Made by a program: the position numbers and the translations under genes. A DNA stretch of 64,000 bases from Musa acuminata AAA Group (taxonomy: Eukaryota > Streptophyta > Magnoliopsida > Zingiberales > Musaceae), in the NCBI RefSeq assembly GCF_036884655.1, contig NC_088356.1, positions 12,598,501 to 12,662,500 of the forward strand. Direction: 5' to 3'. The notes below the pieces were generated by a model. That model ran no database searches, was not told where the DNA came from, and was given only the letters and a program-made list of their open reading frames with translations. Of this stretch, positions 1 through 9,464 are shown piece by piece (position 1 is the first letter of the stretch; every line of letters starts with the position of its first letter).

Positions 1-409
1 TTAGCATGCCCAAATTTTTGTTCTTATGTCAAAACCATACATCATGTTAAAAACCAAAGATAAGGTTCATAAAAAAATCATTAAGCCTTTCATACAAAAG
101 CCATGAATCGTTATTGAAAAGCAATATAGAAATCATCAAAATATACATTCTTACTTCTTAAGCACATATATAAGATTAATCTTACTAGGTGTACAATCAT
201 TAGATTTATATTTAATATTTTATTACATTATCGTAAAACATATAATTTTCATGATCATTTTCAAAATTACTAGAATGATAAGAATGATCCTAATTTTTGC
301 ATTTCCATTTTTAAACATGAAATTTTTTTTAAAAATAATTATTAAAAAAATAAATGCATCATGAAAAGCATCAAGTAATTTCGAAATAAATTAGGGGGAT
401 TTCGATTAC
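1..409. other. AT-rich interior of element C, no recognised gene
   Basis: This stretch lies beyond the last readable gag codons of the minus-strand Copia element C and before the left edge of the window. It is AT-rich with many short homopolymers and has no open frame of note. No protease, integrase or reverse transcriptase motif is visible, so it is either non-coding element interior or pol that has been lost. The rest of element C is outside the window. Confidence 0.4.
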
Positions 410-922
410 CTCAAAAGCGGTTAAGGCATAGTTTGCCACCTCGCCTTTATTGATTTTCTCCTCATCTTCGGAGGAGCTCGATTCATTTCAATTTATGTTC
501 TTCTTATTGCGTTCAAAGTAAGTAGTTACGTTCTTTTTGTTCTTTAATTTTTGTTTCATTAACTTTTTAAATTTATTTGTGAGGAATTCAAGTTCACCAT
601 CACTTGAGCTTATGCTCGAGTGATCTTCATTTGTTCTATGTCTCAAATCCTTCCTGTTCTTTGGAAGGTAGTTCTCATGTTCGTCAAGTACCACATTTGT
701 CATTTCATAGATCATCAAAGACCCTATTAGTTCTTTAAGTGGAAAAATATTTAAATCTTTTGTTTCTTGTATTGTCATTACTTTCAAATTCTAATTTTTA
801 GAAAGAGATCTTAAAATCTTGTTAGCGAGTTCAAAATTCGAAAAGCTTTTACCAAGTCCTTTTAGACTATTGACGACATCTGTAAAATGGGTGTACATGT
901 CTCCAATAGTCTCGCTTGGTTT
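410..922 (-). pseudogene. gag of Copia element C, C-terminal part (split by element B)
   Basis: This is the distal half of a SIRE/Maximus-type gag on the minus strand. Readable blocks include the FTDVV-like segment near 880-915 and EELIGSL-like text (here KELIGSLM, 488-787), followed by an acidic serine-rich linker. The upstream half is at 9028-9414. Excising element B plus one GGTTT copy joins the two halves in the same frame (522 nt from the ATG at 9414 to the methionine at 787). A TAG stop sits just upstream of 787, where related copies have Trp. The CCHC zinc knuckle seen in elements A and B is absent: text passes from the lysine-rich tract to the acidic SSSSEDEE block. The reading dissolves around 410. 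Confidence 0.75.
918..922. repeat. target site duplication GGTTT, left side of element B
   Basis: The five bases GGTTT flank the left LTR of element B and recur at 9023-9027 directly after its right LTR. Both copies lie in the gag of element C, so the insertion point is exact. Confidence 0.9.
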
Positions 923-2481
923 TGTTAGGATCAAGAGCACTAAGAGGGGAGGGGGGGGGGGGTGTGTGAATTAGTGCAGTGGAAAACTTTCGACGATTAA
1001 AACTGCGTTCGTACGATAAGAGTGATTTCAGTAGAAAATCCGATTCGTAAATCACTTAAACTTGTGATCAAGCAAGATGCAGTTAAAGCAAGTCTATGAA
1101 GGCAGTTTGCAGTTGTGATGGAAATTAGAATGTAAGCGTAAACTAAAATATGATGTTCGTACGATAAAACTGATTTACGTCTAAACGCTGATTTAGAAAA
1201 TACTGAACTTTGAAACACGATCATAAAAGTGCAAAAGGCAGTAAGCTATTGAGGAGGTTTGCAGTAAAGATAATATGCTCAAAATAAATGCAAATCGAGA
1301 TTTAGAGTGGTTTAGTCAATCTTGACCTACATCCACTTCTGGCTTCCTCCACCGATGAGGTCACCGACGTCCACTATAGGCCTTCCTTCAATAGGCGAAG
1401 GCTAACCACCCTTTCACAGTTTCACTCCTTTTGACAGGCTTAGGAGACAACCCTTACAAAAATTTCTCTCCTCTCTTGAAAGATCAGAACTTGGAAGAAA
1501 AGAGGGAGGAGAACTTCTTACTCATACAACACTTTTGAGCTCTAAAAATCACAGAGTAAGATCAGGATTTTGGTGGTTTTTGGGTGCCCTTTCATTGCTG
1601 AAAGGGTGGGGTATTTATAGGCCCCAACCCAGTTTGAATTCCGAGCTCAAAACTATCAATTCCCGAAATTCCGGGGTCTAGCGGTTGCACCGCCTAACTG
1701 TGGTGGTTGCACCGCGTGGCAGAGCTCGAAGACTGAGCCTCTGGACGGTGCCACCTCCTGTCAGGGGCGATTGCACCTTCTGCCAGAGCTCGGAGATCGA
1801 GCTCAGGCGGTGCCACCGTCGGACTGGGGCGGTTGCATCGCCCAATCAGAGCTCGGAGACCAAGCTCAGGCAGTTGCACCTCTATTAGAGGCGGTTGCAC
1901 CGCCTAGCCAGAGCTCGAAGACTGAGCCTTGGGCGGTGCCACCGCCGACCCAGGCGGTGCTACCTCTGGCCAAGTAATCTGGGTCCAAATGGGATGATCC
2001 ATTCGGCCCAATTTGGGTCTGTCAAGGGCCCAATTGCCCCAAGATTAAGTTAATGGGATCACCTCCCATTTCTAACTTAATCATCGTGCTAACTATGAAT
2101 TTCTTAAGGCATTTATTGCAACTTGCTCCGGTGCGTCAATCGCTTCTTCCGACGAGCTTCCGGTGAACTTCCGACAAACCTTCGGCGATGCTCCGACGGA
2201 CTTCCGGCAAACTCTTGGAATTGCGACGATCCACTTGGCGAGTTCCGACGAGCTTCTTTGGCAAGCTCTTGGACTTCTCGGATTTGATCTCGCAGAACCT
2301 CTGATGACCGTCCGGACTTCCATCGAACTCTCGAACTCCCAACATGATTATAGTCTTGACTCTGGCGTAACTTATGTTGCATGTCTTACTTTCATCGTAG
2401 TTAATCCTGCACACTTATCTCAACATATGGATTAGATAACAAATGACAATTGACGTCATCATCAAAATCCGAGATTCAACA
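923..2481 (-). repeat. Element B 3' LTR (left)
   Basis: This LTR of 1559 bp starts with TGTTAGGATC and ends with GATTCAACA on the plus strand, giving TG...CA ends in element orientation. A G-run follows the first 20 bases. It contains a GC-rich minisatellite at 1680-1975 and a second tandem zone rich in CTTCCGACGAGC-like words at about 2140-2330. It is followed immediately by the polypurine tract, which identifies it as the 3' LTR. It is about 190 bp longer than its partner at 7652-9022, mostly through extra minisatellite units. Confidence 0.9.
1680..1975. repeat. Minisatellite with palindromic GGCGGT-N3-ACCGCC cores (element B left LTR)
   Basis: Units of about 60-66 bp repeat here. Each begins near AGAGCTCGGAGA and contains paired GGCGGTTGCACCGCC or GGCGGTGCCACCGCC words, which are inverted repeats with a three-base centre. 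The units are imperfect. The same array with different unit number occurs in every LTR of this family in the window. Confidence 0.8.
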
Positions 2482-2483
2482 AT

Positions 2484-2495
2484 CTCCCCCTTTTT
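2484..2495 (-). other. Polypurine tract of element B
   Basis: On the minus strand this reads AAAAAGGGGGAG, directly upstream of the 3' LTR, the expected position and composition for the plus-strand primer of reverse transcription. Confidence 0.85.
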
Positions 2496-3713
2496 GATGA
2501 TGACAATCAATTGATAACAGAGTTAATCTTATCTCCCCCTATCTATGTGCCATAATTGAGATAAGTCATTCTTGAATTCAAAGCCTTTGAATTCAAGAGA
2601 CATATTGATAAGTTTAAATCATTTAACATTATCAATACTCCCATCATGATTCCCATCATGATGTATCTCTTTGAAAATGATGTATGATGTCAAGACTCGA
2701 CATCCATTTTCAAATTTTGAATGTGAATTATGGTAATGATAGCAATTCATCATATGATAAGATATCAACATGTAAAATTTCGAAGTAAGATTTTGATATC
2801 TTAACATGATGCACACATTTCAAGTCTTTTAGCAATCATAGCATTTCATCACATGGTAAGATATCAACACGTAGGACTACTATGCAAGTTCTTGATATCT
2901 TAACATAATGCCAACATGACATATTGCTAATATGGCAATCATAGTTATCATTAATTCATATATTTTCGATGGTGCAAGCATGGCATAATCATAGCATCAA
3001 TACTCATATATCTGCTTCTTTCAACATAATATGACATTTATAGCATCAATTCATATATTTCTTCCCCTTTGTTATCAATAAAAAGGAGAACGATATAAAC
3101 AACTTTTAAATATATGTGCAATGCCATAAGTAGGTTCATGTCATTTATAGGATACAAACATCTCAAGAAAAATATGACATGGAAATTATTTACATAGAGT
3201 GAAAACTTCTTCCTTTTTATTTGTTATTATCTTTTTTGCATGAAGGAGGAAAGCCATTTGTGTAGTTCAAAACGATAGGATATTAATGCATGCTTTACAA
3301 GGATCAGGATATTTATGTGAATCAAATCCTTACACAAAAAAATCTTCCTTTTATAAGAAGGAATCATCAAATTTATTTCTCAAAGGGAATATTTTTCACA
3401 TAATAAGTCTTAAAGATATGCATTTGCTAGATCTATTTGTCAAAAATCAATAATGTGAATCAAACTATAAGTGACATATGTTTATTAAGTCCGAAAGAAA
3501 ATAATGTATGAAATCCGATTGGAACTGAAAATTTAAATTAACACTTTTATGCAATCGGACAAGACTATACAATCACGAAGACATACTCATTGTTATGGAA
3601 GTTTCCAATATGTCATTTTAGGCATGTAATGGCAATTAAGTGATTTGATCATTCAATCAATAAAGTCCGAATAATAATTTTAATAAATTTATGTATTCGG
3701 ACACATTAACATC
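2496..3713 (-). other. Element B 3' non-coding region
   Basis: This AT-rich region between the cassette and the polypurine tract has no sustained ORF. It matches the corresponding region of element A (28373-29497) in order and wording, including a GAATTCAAG inverted motif near 2575-2600 and the AATAAAGTCCGAA block near 3660. Homology to A ends at about 3713, within the last few pol codons of A. Confidence 0.75.
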
Positions 3714-4027
3714 ATGGAAATACATTAATATCATGATAATATTTAACATCATGGTAATGTCTTATCAATTTCATGACTATGTTACTTTCTCATATCATAT
3801 TTACCAAGACACGAGGTTTTCAAAGTAGGCATTATAGAAACATTTAATTTTAACATGAAATGCGACAATGAGTAACGAGATTGAGCATATTCTCACCAAT
3901 TAATACATTAAGTAACCATATCAGCGATTAGTAGTCATCAAGACATTGTGATCAAGGTGAGTAATATAAAGAGTTTACAACAATGTAATTGTTACAACAA
4001 GAGGTGATTGTGTCCACATATACAAGC

Positions 4028-5137
4028 TTATTCAGGAGATGAAAAATTAAAGTGCCTAAATAAAGAGTCAAATTGTCGATGAATTTGTTGTAGTTCAGAT
4101 AGGATTTGATCTTGTCGAAGTTCAAGTCGATCTTATCTTTGTTTAAATCGGTCCATCCAAATTCCAATGTCTTCGATAGATGATGCAGGAGCTTGCTCAA
4201 ATGGATGTGTTTCCTCAAAGGGACAGATCAGAGGAGATTGAGTACCCCTAAAGACTGGTGCTTCGGGCTCTGGTTCAGGTTGAGGGGGATCGGTTCTTCT
4301 AGGCATTCTAACCCAATTACCGTTTCTATAAACACATCTCAATTGGTGAAGTAGATTTTTGTTTATTATGCTAAACCTATCTACTTTCATCACTTCTTCG
4401 TCGGGTGCTATTGGAATATCGTAGGCTTTAAGTATTCTAGTGATTATACCACCATATGGAAGCATCATGTCTCTCTTAGATAGTTCTATCATGTTTTGTT
4501 GTATAAGGTATCCAAAACAGATGTTATGTCATTTCATGATCCAATACATGGTTCCTAATTCCATTTGACTTACTTCATCATGATGGTATTGTTTAGGGAG
4601 AATGATGCTAGTTAGGATATGATGAAATACTTTAGTGTTTAGTGGTAGTAGATGTTCACAGCTTTTAGGAACTATCACTAGGTTGGGATTATCGAAAACT
4701 GTTCCTAAGGCTTCAACATATGTTGTCCCAACTATTTCATTGTCCCACGATCCTCTAAAATAAAGTCCTCTATTTTTTATGGGAATGCCTATCATGTCGC
4801 AAATGAATTTATCCGTAATGGAGATGTGTTGTCCTAAGAGATAGGTAGATATTCTTTCTTCTTCATCTACTTGTAGATTGTTGTAAAACAGTCTAACAAG
4901 TCTTGGATAGATGGATTCACTAATTTGTAAAATAGGGAGTAGATCTAGGTTTGCAAACCATTGGATTCTCTCTTAGTCTCTTAGTTCATCTAAATCTATA
5001 TGTTTTCCCTTATTGACACTTCTAAATTCAAAAGAAGAAAAATTTTCAGCATGATATTTTAAATTAAAAAGGGTAAGATCAAAGTCTTCCACTAATCTCC
5101 TCTTCCCTTTGTCCCTTGAGGATCTTCTAGAGCCCAT
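4028..5137 (-). pseudogene. Cargo ORF in element B, resembling the 'putative plant transposon protein' domain family
   Basis: The frame starts at the ATG at 5137 (protein begins MGSRRSSRDKGKRR) and runs 369 codons to a TAA at 4028-4030. It has no frameshift but three internal stops (4973-4975, 4529-4531, 4133-4135), each one C-to-T step from Gln or Arg. Visible parts: a basic N terminus; a segment with LLPILQISESIYPRL; ITDKFICDMIGIP; LPKQYHHDEVSQME; LPYGGIITRIL; a proline/glutamate-rich linker (around PPQPEPEPEAP); and a C-terminal heptad-like stretch after the third stop. From memory these resemble the domain (PF20167-like) found in plant retroelement and orphan ORFs of unknown function; I could not run a profile search. 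It is neither a polymerase nor an integrase. It sits exactly where pol should be. Confidence 0.6.
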
Positions 5138-5974
5138 AACTACTATTATTTAAGAGGATAGTAATGAGCAAGAGTAAATGAATCAAAAACAGAATTTAGA
5201 GGCTTCTTAGAGAATCCCTTAAGTGAGATCTTCAAGAGAAGGAGAGATTGTTGATCTTTTGCTTTGAAATGAGGAGTATTTGGGATGCTAAGAGGGGAGA
5301 AATGGAGGTGGAGAAGCTTTGGAAGAGTAAAGAGGGGAAGGGAGTGAGTTGGGGTCGGTTCCACCGTCGGCCCTAGCTTGGTTTAAAAGGGGGCAGGATT
5401 GCGGGCAATTGCACCGCTGGCTGGGGCAGTGCAACCGCTTGCAATAAGTGATAGCCGGAGGTGCTACCTCCAACTAGGGCGGTGCCACCGCCTGCAGGCG
5501 GTGAGCACTCGTTTTGACTACTGTGTGATCTGATTTGAATGTTTTTGACTTGAGAAGAATTTGTATTTGGAGCAGTCAACTTTACTGACGTTTACGTAAG
5601 AATTTTTATTTTAAGATGAGAAATTTTGCACGATCAAGATAGATCTAGTGACGCGCATACTCTACTTCAAATGTCGTACGTATGTTTATGATAGATTATC
5701 CAAGTTGGTAAGCTTTGTAAGTCCATGACAAACTTTGCTTACAAGACGTAAGTTCATGATATAGTTGGATTCAAATAAGTCAATTTGATGGATTTGGAAA
5801 TCCAGAGGATATATGAAGGGAGAATCATGGGTTTCCAATTCTGAGGGATCAAATAGGATTGTATCTGCATTGCTCTTATAATTTTAATTTTCTAATCCTC
5901 TTTTTGTTATTTAGGCTAGGGAGCATCGCGTGTTCTTTTTGGATCTCGAGTTATGAATATCGAGTATCCAAAGA
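5138..5974 (-). other. Upstream part of the foreign cassette in element B, with LTR-like GC motifs
   Basis: This segment lies between the end of gag homology and the ATG of the cargo ORF. Bases 5345-5510 contain GGCGGTGCCACCGCC and related words like the LTR minisatellites, followed downstream (5140-5340) by a leader-like region. No sustained ORF is present. It could be the promoter and leader captured along with the cargo ORF. That is inferred from position and composition only. Confidence 0.5.
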
Positions 5975-7601
5975 GCAAGATATTATTTCATGCTCCCAGC
6001 TTGGGATGGTTTACGTCTTTACGAGACAGGATAATTTTTAGGTACCCATTTACTTTTGGGTGCCTCAAAAACTGATCTACATCGTTTATCATGTTGCATA
6101 GAGTTTATCATAGTTCCTTTAGGAACCCAAATTAATTTGTTCGGACTAATTTTCTTGAATGGATAATAATGCATTTTGTGTCCATGTTTGCAACAAAAGT
6201 TGCATTTGCTTTGGTGTCGAACATGTAGGATGGGGCCTTTTATGAAGGTGGTTGGATTTTGATGAGGATTTCTCACAAATTAGATTCCACTTCTTTTGGG
6301 AACGTGACCCTTGTTTGTAAGGATCATGTTCAAAGACTTGCTACCAACCTCGAATTTCTTCAAGGTGTCCTTAAGTAGCAAGTTTTCCTTTTGGATAGTT
6401 TCTAGATCATGACATTTTATACAAGAACCTAAACTATCATGATATTTAGTTTTTAACTTATCGAAATTACAAGTAAGACTATCATGCTCCTTTTTTAGTA
6501 ATTTATATTTTCTACTAATAATCTTGCATTCATCAAATAAGTCATGGAAGGCATTTAATAACTCATCAAATGATAAATCTGCATCAATTAAATTTGTTAC
6601 CTTCTCTCCGATGGCCATTTAGGCGTAATGAGCAACTTGCCGGTGTTGGACTCCTCTTCTTCGGATGTGCTCGAGTCATCCCACGTTGCTTTGAGCGCCT
6701 TCTTCTTTGATGTTCTCTTCTTGGCTTGGGGACAATCACTTTTGTAGTGTCCCGGCTTTTTGCATTCGTAGCAAATAACTTGGTCCTTTTTGGGTTCAAG
6801 TTTATTTTTTGTATCATTTTTAAACTTGTTTCTCTTAATGAATTTTTTGAATTTCCTTATTAGAAGTGCCAAGTCATCGTCACAGTCCTCATCACTTGAG
6901 TTTTCTCTCAAGTGATCATCTGAAGTTCTAAGTGTCATATCCTTCCTGTTCTTTGGAAGGATGTCTTCTTGCTCTGCATGAGCCTTGCATGTCATTTCAT
7001 ACGTCATTAATGACCCGATTAGTTCTTCAAGAGGGAAGTTGTTTAAATCTTTAGCCTCTTGAATAGCAGTGACTTTAGGGTCCCAACTCTTAGGAAGGGA
7101 TCTTAGAATCTTATTTACTAGCTCAAAATCCAAAAAACTTTTGTCGAGTCCTTTTAGACCATTGACGACATCCGTGAAACGGGTGTATATGTCGCCAATA
7201 GTCTCGCTCAGTTTCATTCAGAAAAGTTTGAAAGAGTGTATCAGAAGATTTATTTTTGACTCTTTCACTCTACTTGTGCCTTCGTGAGTCACTTCAAGTG
7301 TATGCCAAATATCAAACGCGATTTCACAAACCGAAACACGATTAAACTCATTTTTATCAAGCGCACAAAATAAGACATTCATAGCCTTTGCATTAAGAGC
7401 GAAAGTCTTCTTCTCCAATTCATTCCAATCGATCATTGGAAGAGAAGACTTCGAAAATCCATTTTCGACAAGATTCCAAAGTTCAAAATCCATTGAAATA
7501 AGGAAGATCCTCATTCGGGTCTTCCAATAGGTGTAGTCTGTCCCATTGAACATGGGTGGACGTGTAATAGAATGACCCTCTTGGTTTCCGGCGTATGCCA
7601 T
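5975..7601 (-). pseudogene. gag of element B (SIRE/Maximus-type Copia)
   Basis: The gag starts at the ATG at 7601 (MAYAGNQEGHS) with the typical FNGTDYTYWKTRMR N-terminal block, then the FTDVVNGL and EELIGSLMTYEM blocks. A CCHC zinc knuckle (CYECKKPGHYKSDC) lies near 6740-6780. A second knuckle-like motif (CNFCCKHGHKMHYY, last Cys replaced by Tyr) lies near 6165-6215. Damage: TGA at 7218-7220 (Arg codon in element A); a one-base deletion near 6640 relative to A, shifting frame; and stops near 6606 and 6277. Gag binds and packages element RNA. This copy cannot make full-length protein. Confidence 0.85.
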
Positions 7602-7637
7602 CTCTCTTGGGTTTTAATCCGTTTGAGAGTGAACCCT

Positions 7638-7649
7638 GCTCTGATACCA
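7638..7649 (-). other. Primer binding site of element B
   Basis: On the minus strand this reads TGGTATCAGAGC, two bases inside the 5' LTR. It is the usual Copia primer site complementary to the 3' end of initiator tRNA-Met. Confidence 0.88.
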
Positions 7650-7651
7650 AT

Positions 7652-9022
7652 TGTTAGGATCAAGAGCACTAAGAGGGGGGGGGGTGAATTAGTGCAGCGA
7701 AAAACTTTCGATGATTAAAACTGCGTTCATACGATAAGAGTGATTTCGTTAGAAAATCTGATTCGTAAATCACTTTAACTTGTGATCAAGCAAGATGCAG
7801 TTAAAGCAAGTCTATGAAGGCAGTTTGTAGTTGTGATGGAAATTAGAATGTAAGCGTAAACTGAAATATGATGTTCGTACGATAAAACTGATTTACGTCT
7901 AAATGCCGATTCCGAAAATACTAAACTTTGAAACACGATCGTAAAAGCGCAGAAGGCAGTAAGCTATTGAGGAGGTTTGCAGTAAAGATAATATGCTCAA
8001 AGTAAATGCAAACCGAGATTTAGAGTGGTTCGGTCAATCTTGACCTACATCCACTTCTGGCTTCCTCCACCGATGAGGTCACCGACGTCCACTATAAGCC
8101 TTCCTTCAATAGGCGAAGGCCAACCACCCTTTTACAGTTTCACTCCTTTTGACGGGCTTAGGAGACAACCCTTACAGAAATTTCTCTCCTCTCTTGAAAG
8201 ATCAAAACTTGAAAGAAAAGAGGGAGGAGAACTTCTAACTCATACAACACTTTTGAGCTCTAAAAATCACAGAGTAAGATCAGGATTTCGGTGGTTTTTG
8301 GGTGCCCTTTCATTGCTGAAAGGGTGGGGTATTTATAGGCCCCAACCCAGTTTGAATTCCGAGCTTAAAACTGTCAATTCCCGGAATTCCGGGGTCTGGC
8401 GGTTGCACCGCCTGACTGCGGCTGTTGCACCGCCTAGCAGAGCTCGAAGACTGAGACTCTGGGTGGTGCCACCTCCTGTCAGAGGCGGTTGCACCACCCA
8501 GCCAGAGCTCGAAGACTGAGTCTTAAGCGGTGCCACCTCTGGCTAAGTAATCTGGGTCCGAATGGGTTGATCCATTCGGCCTAATTTAGGTCTATCAAGG
8601 GCCCAATTGTCCCAAGATTAAGTTAATGGGATCACCTCCCATTTCTAACTTAATCATCGTGCTAACTACGAATTTCTTAAGGCATTTACTACAACTTGCT
8701 CCGGTGCGTCAATCGCTTCTTCCGACGAACTTCCGGTGAACATCTGACGAACCTTCGACGATGCTCCGACGGACTTCCGGCAAACTCCTGGACTTGCGAT
8801 GATCCACTTGGCGAGTTTCGACGAGCTTCTTTGGCAAGCTCCTGGACTTCTCGGATTTGTTCTCGCAGAACCTCCGACGACCGTCCGGACTTCCGTCGAA
8901 CTCTCGAACTCACAACGTGATCATAGTCTTGACTCCGGCGTAACTTCTGCTGCATGTCTTACTTTCATCGTAGTTAATCCTGCACACTTATCTCAACATT
9001 CATCAAAATCTGAGATTCAACA
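7652..9022 (-). repeat. Element B 5' LTR (right)
   Basis: This 1371 bp LTR starts TGTTAGGATC and ends GATTCAACA, next to the primer binding site on its left and the GGTTT duplication on its right. It is collinear with 923-2481 apart from a shorter GC minisatellite (about 8395-8545) and the loss of the ATTAGATAACAAATG stretch near the end. Confidence 0.9.
8395..8545. repeat. Shortened palindromic minisatellite in element B right LTR
   Basis: About two units with GGCGGTTGCACCGCC-type cores are present, against about four to five in the left LTR of the same element. The copy-number difference must have arisen after insertion, or by unequal template switching during reverse transcription. Confidence 0.75.
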
Positions 9023-9027
9023 GGTTT
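9023..9027. repeat. target site duplication GGTTT, right side of element B
   Basis: This matches 918-922 exactly, and the gag reading of element C resumes immediately after it. Confidence 0.9.
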
Positions 9028-9414
9028 CATATGAAAAAGTTCAAAATCATACATTAAAAGATTGATCATCGAATCTTTTACTCTACTTGTGCCTTCGTGT
9101 ATGACTTCTAATGTGTGCCAAATCTCGAAAGTCATTTCACAGGTAGAAACCCGATTAAACTCTTTTTTGTTTAAGGCACAAAATAAGGCATTCATAGCCT
9201 TTACATTTAGAGAAAATGTCTTCTTCTCCAAATCATTCCAATAATTCATTAGAAGAGAAGACATTCGAAAACCATTTTCAATAATATTCCATAAATTTAA
9301 ATCAAATGAAAGCAAGAAAACTCTCATTCGAGTTTTTCAATAAGTGTAGTCCATCCCATTGAAAAAGGAAGGACGAATGAGAGAATGACCCTCTTGAAAG
9401 CCGAAAAGAACCAT
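9028..9414 (-). pseudogene. gag of Copia element C, N-terminal part
   Basis: The gag starts at the ATG at 9414 (MVLFGFQEGHS) and reads through the FFNGMDYTY block and the region WNDLEKKTFSLNVKAMNALF to the element B insertion at 9022, continuing at 917. A TGA replaces the Trp codon of the YWKTRM motif near 9340. It is more diverged from A and B than those are from each other, so C belongs to a sister subfamily. Confidence 0.8.
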
Positions 9415-9449
9415 TTCTCTTGGGTATTAAACCAACTGAGAAATAATGA

Positions 9450-9462
9450 GCCTTTGATACCA
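9450..9462 (-). other. Degenerate primer binding site of element C
   Basis: On the minus strand this reads TGGTATCAAAGGC, two bases from the LTR end. It differs from the canonical TGGTATCAGAGC at the 3' side. Confidence 0.7.
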
Positions 9463-9464
9463 AT

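Larger units (their letters stand above)
923..9022 (-). mobile_element. Element B: SIRE-type LTR retroelement with pol replaced by another ORF
   Basis: This is an 8.1 kb element in minus orientation inserted in the gag of element C, with a GGTTT duplication on both sides. Order in its own sense: 5' LTR (7652-9022), primer binding site, gag (7601 down to about 5975), a foreign cassette with a 369-codon ORF (5137-4028), a 3' non-coding region, polypurine tract and 3' LTR (923-2481). Compared with element A, homology stops at about 5974 (just before the protease Asp-Ser-Gly position of A) and resumes at about 3713 (the last codons of pol). Protease, integrase, reverse transcriptase and RNase H are therefore all missing. 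It could only have moved using enzymes supplied in trans. All ORFs now carry stops. Confidence 0.88.

Noticed and set aside
1694..2414. Arg/Pro/Ser-rich ORFs over the LTR minisatellites (also at 27469-28219 and 34835-35623)
   Set aside because: These arise because GC-rich tandem repeats stay open in several frames on both strands. They recur in each LTR and carry no protein motif.
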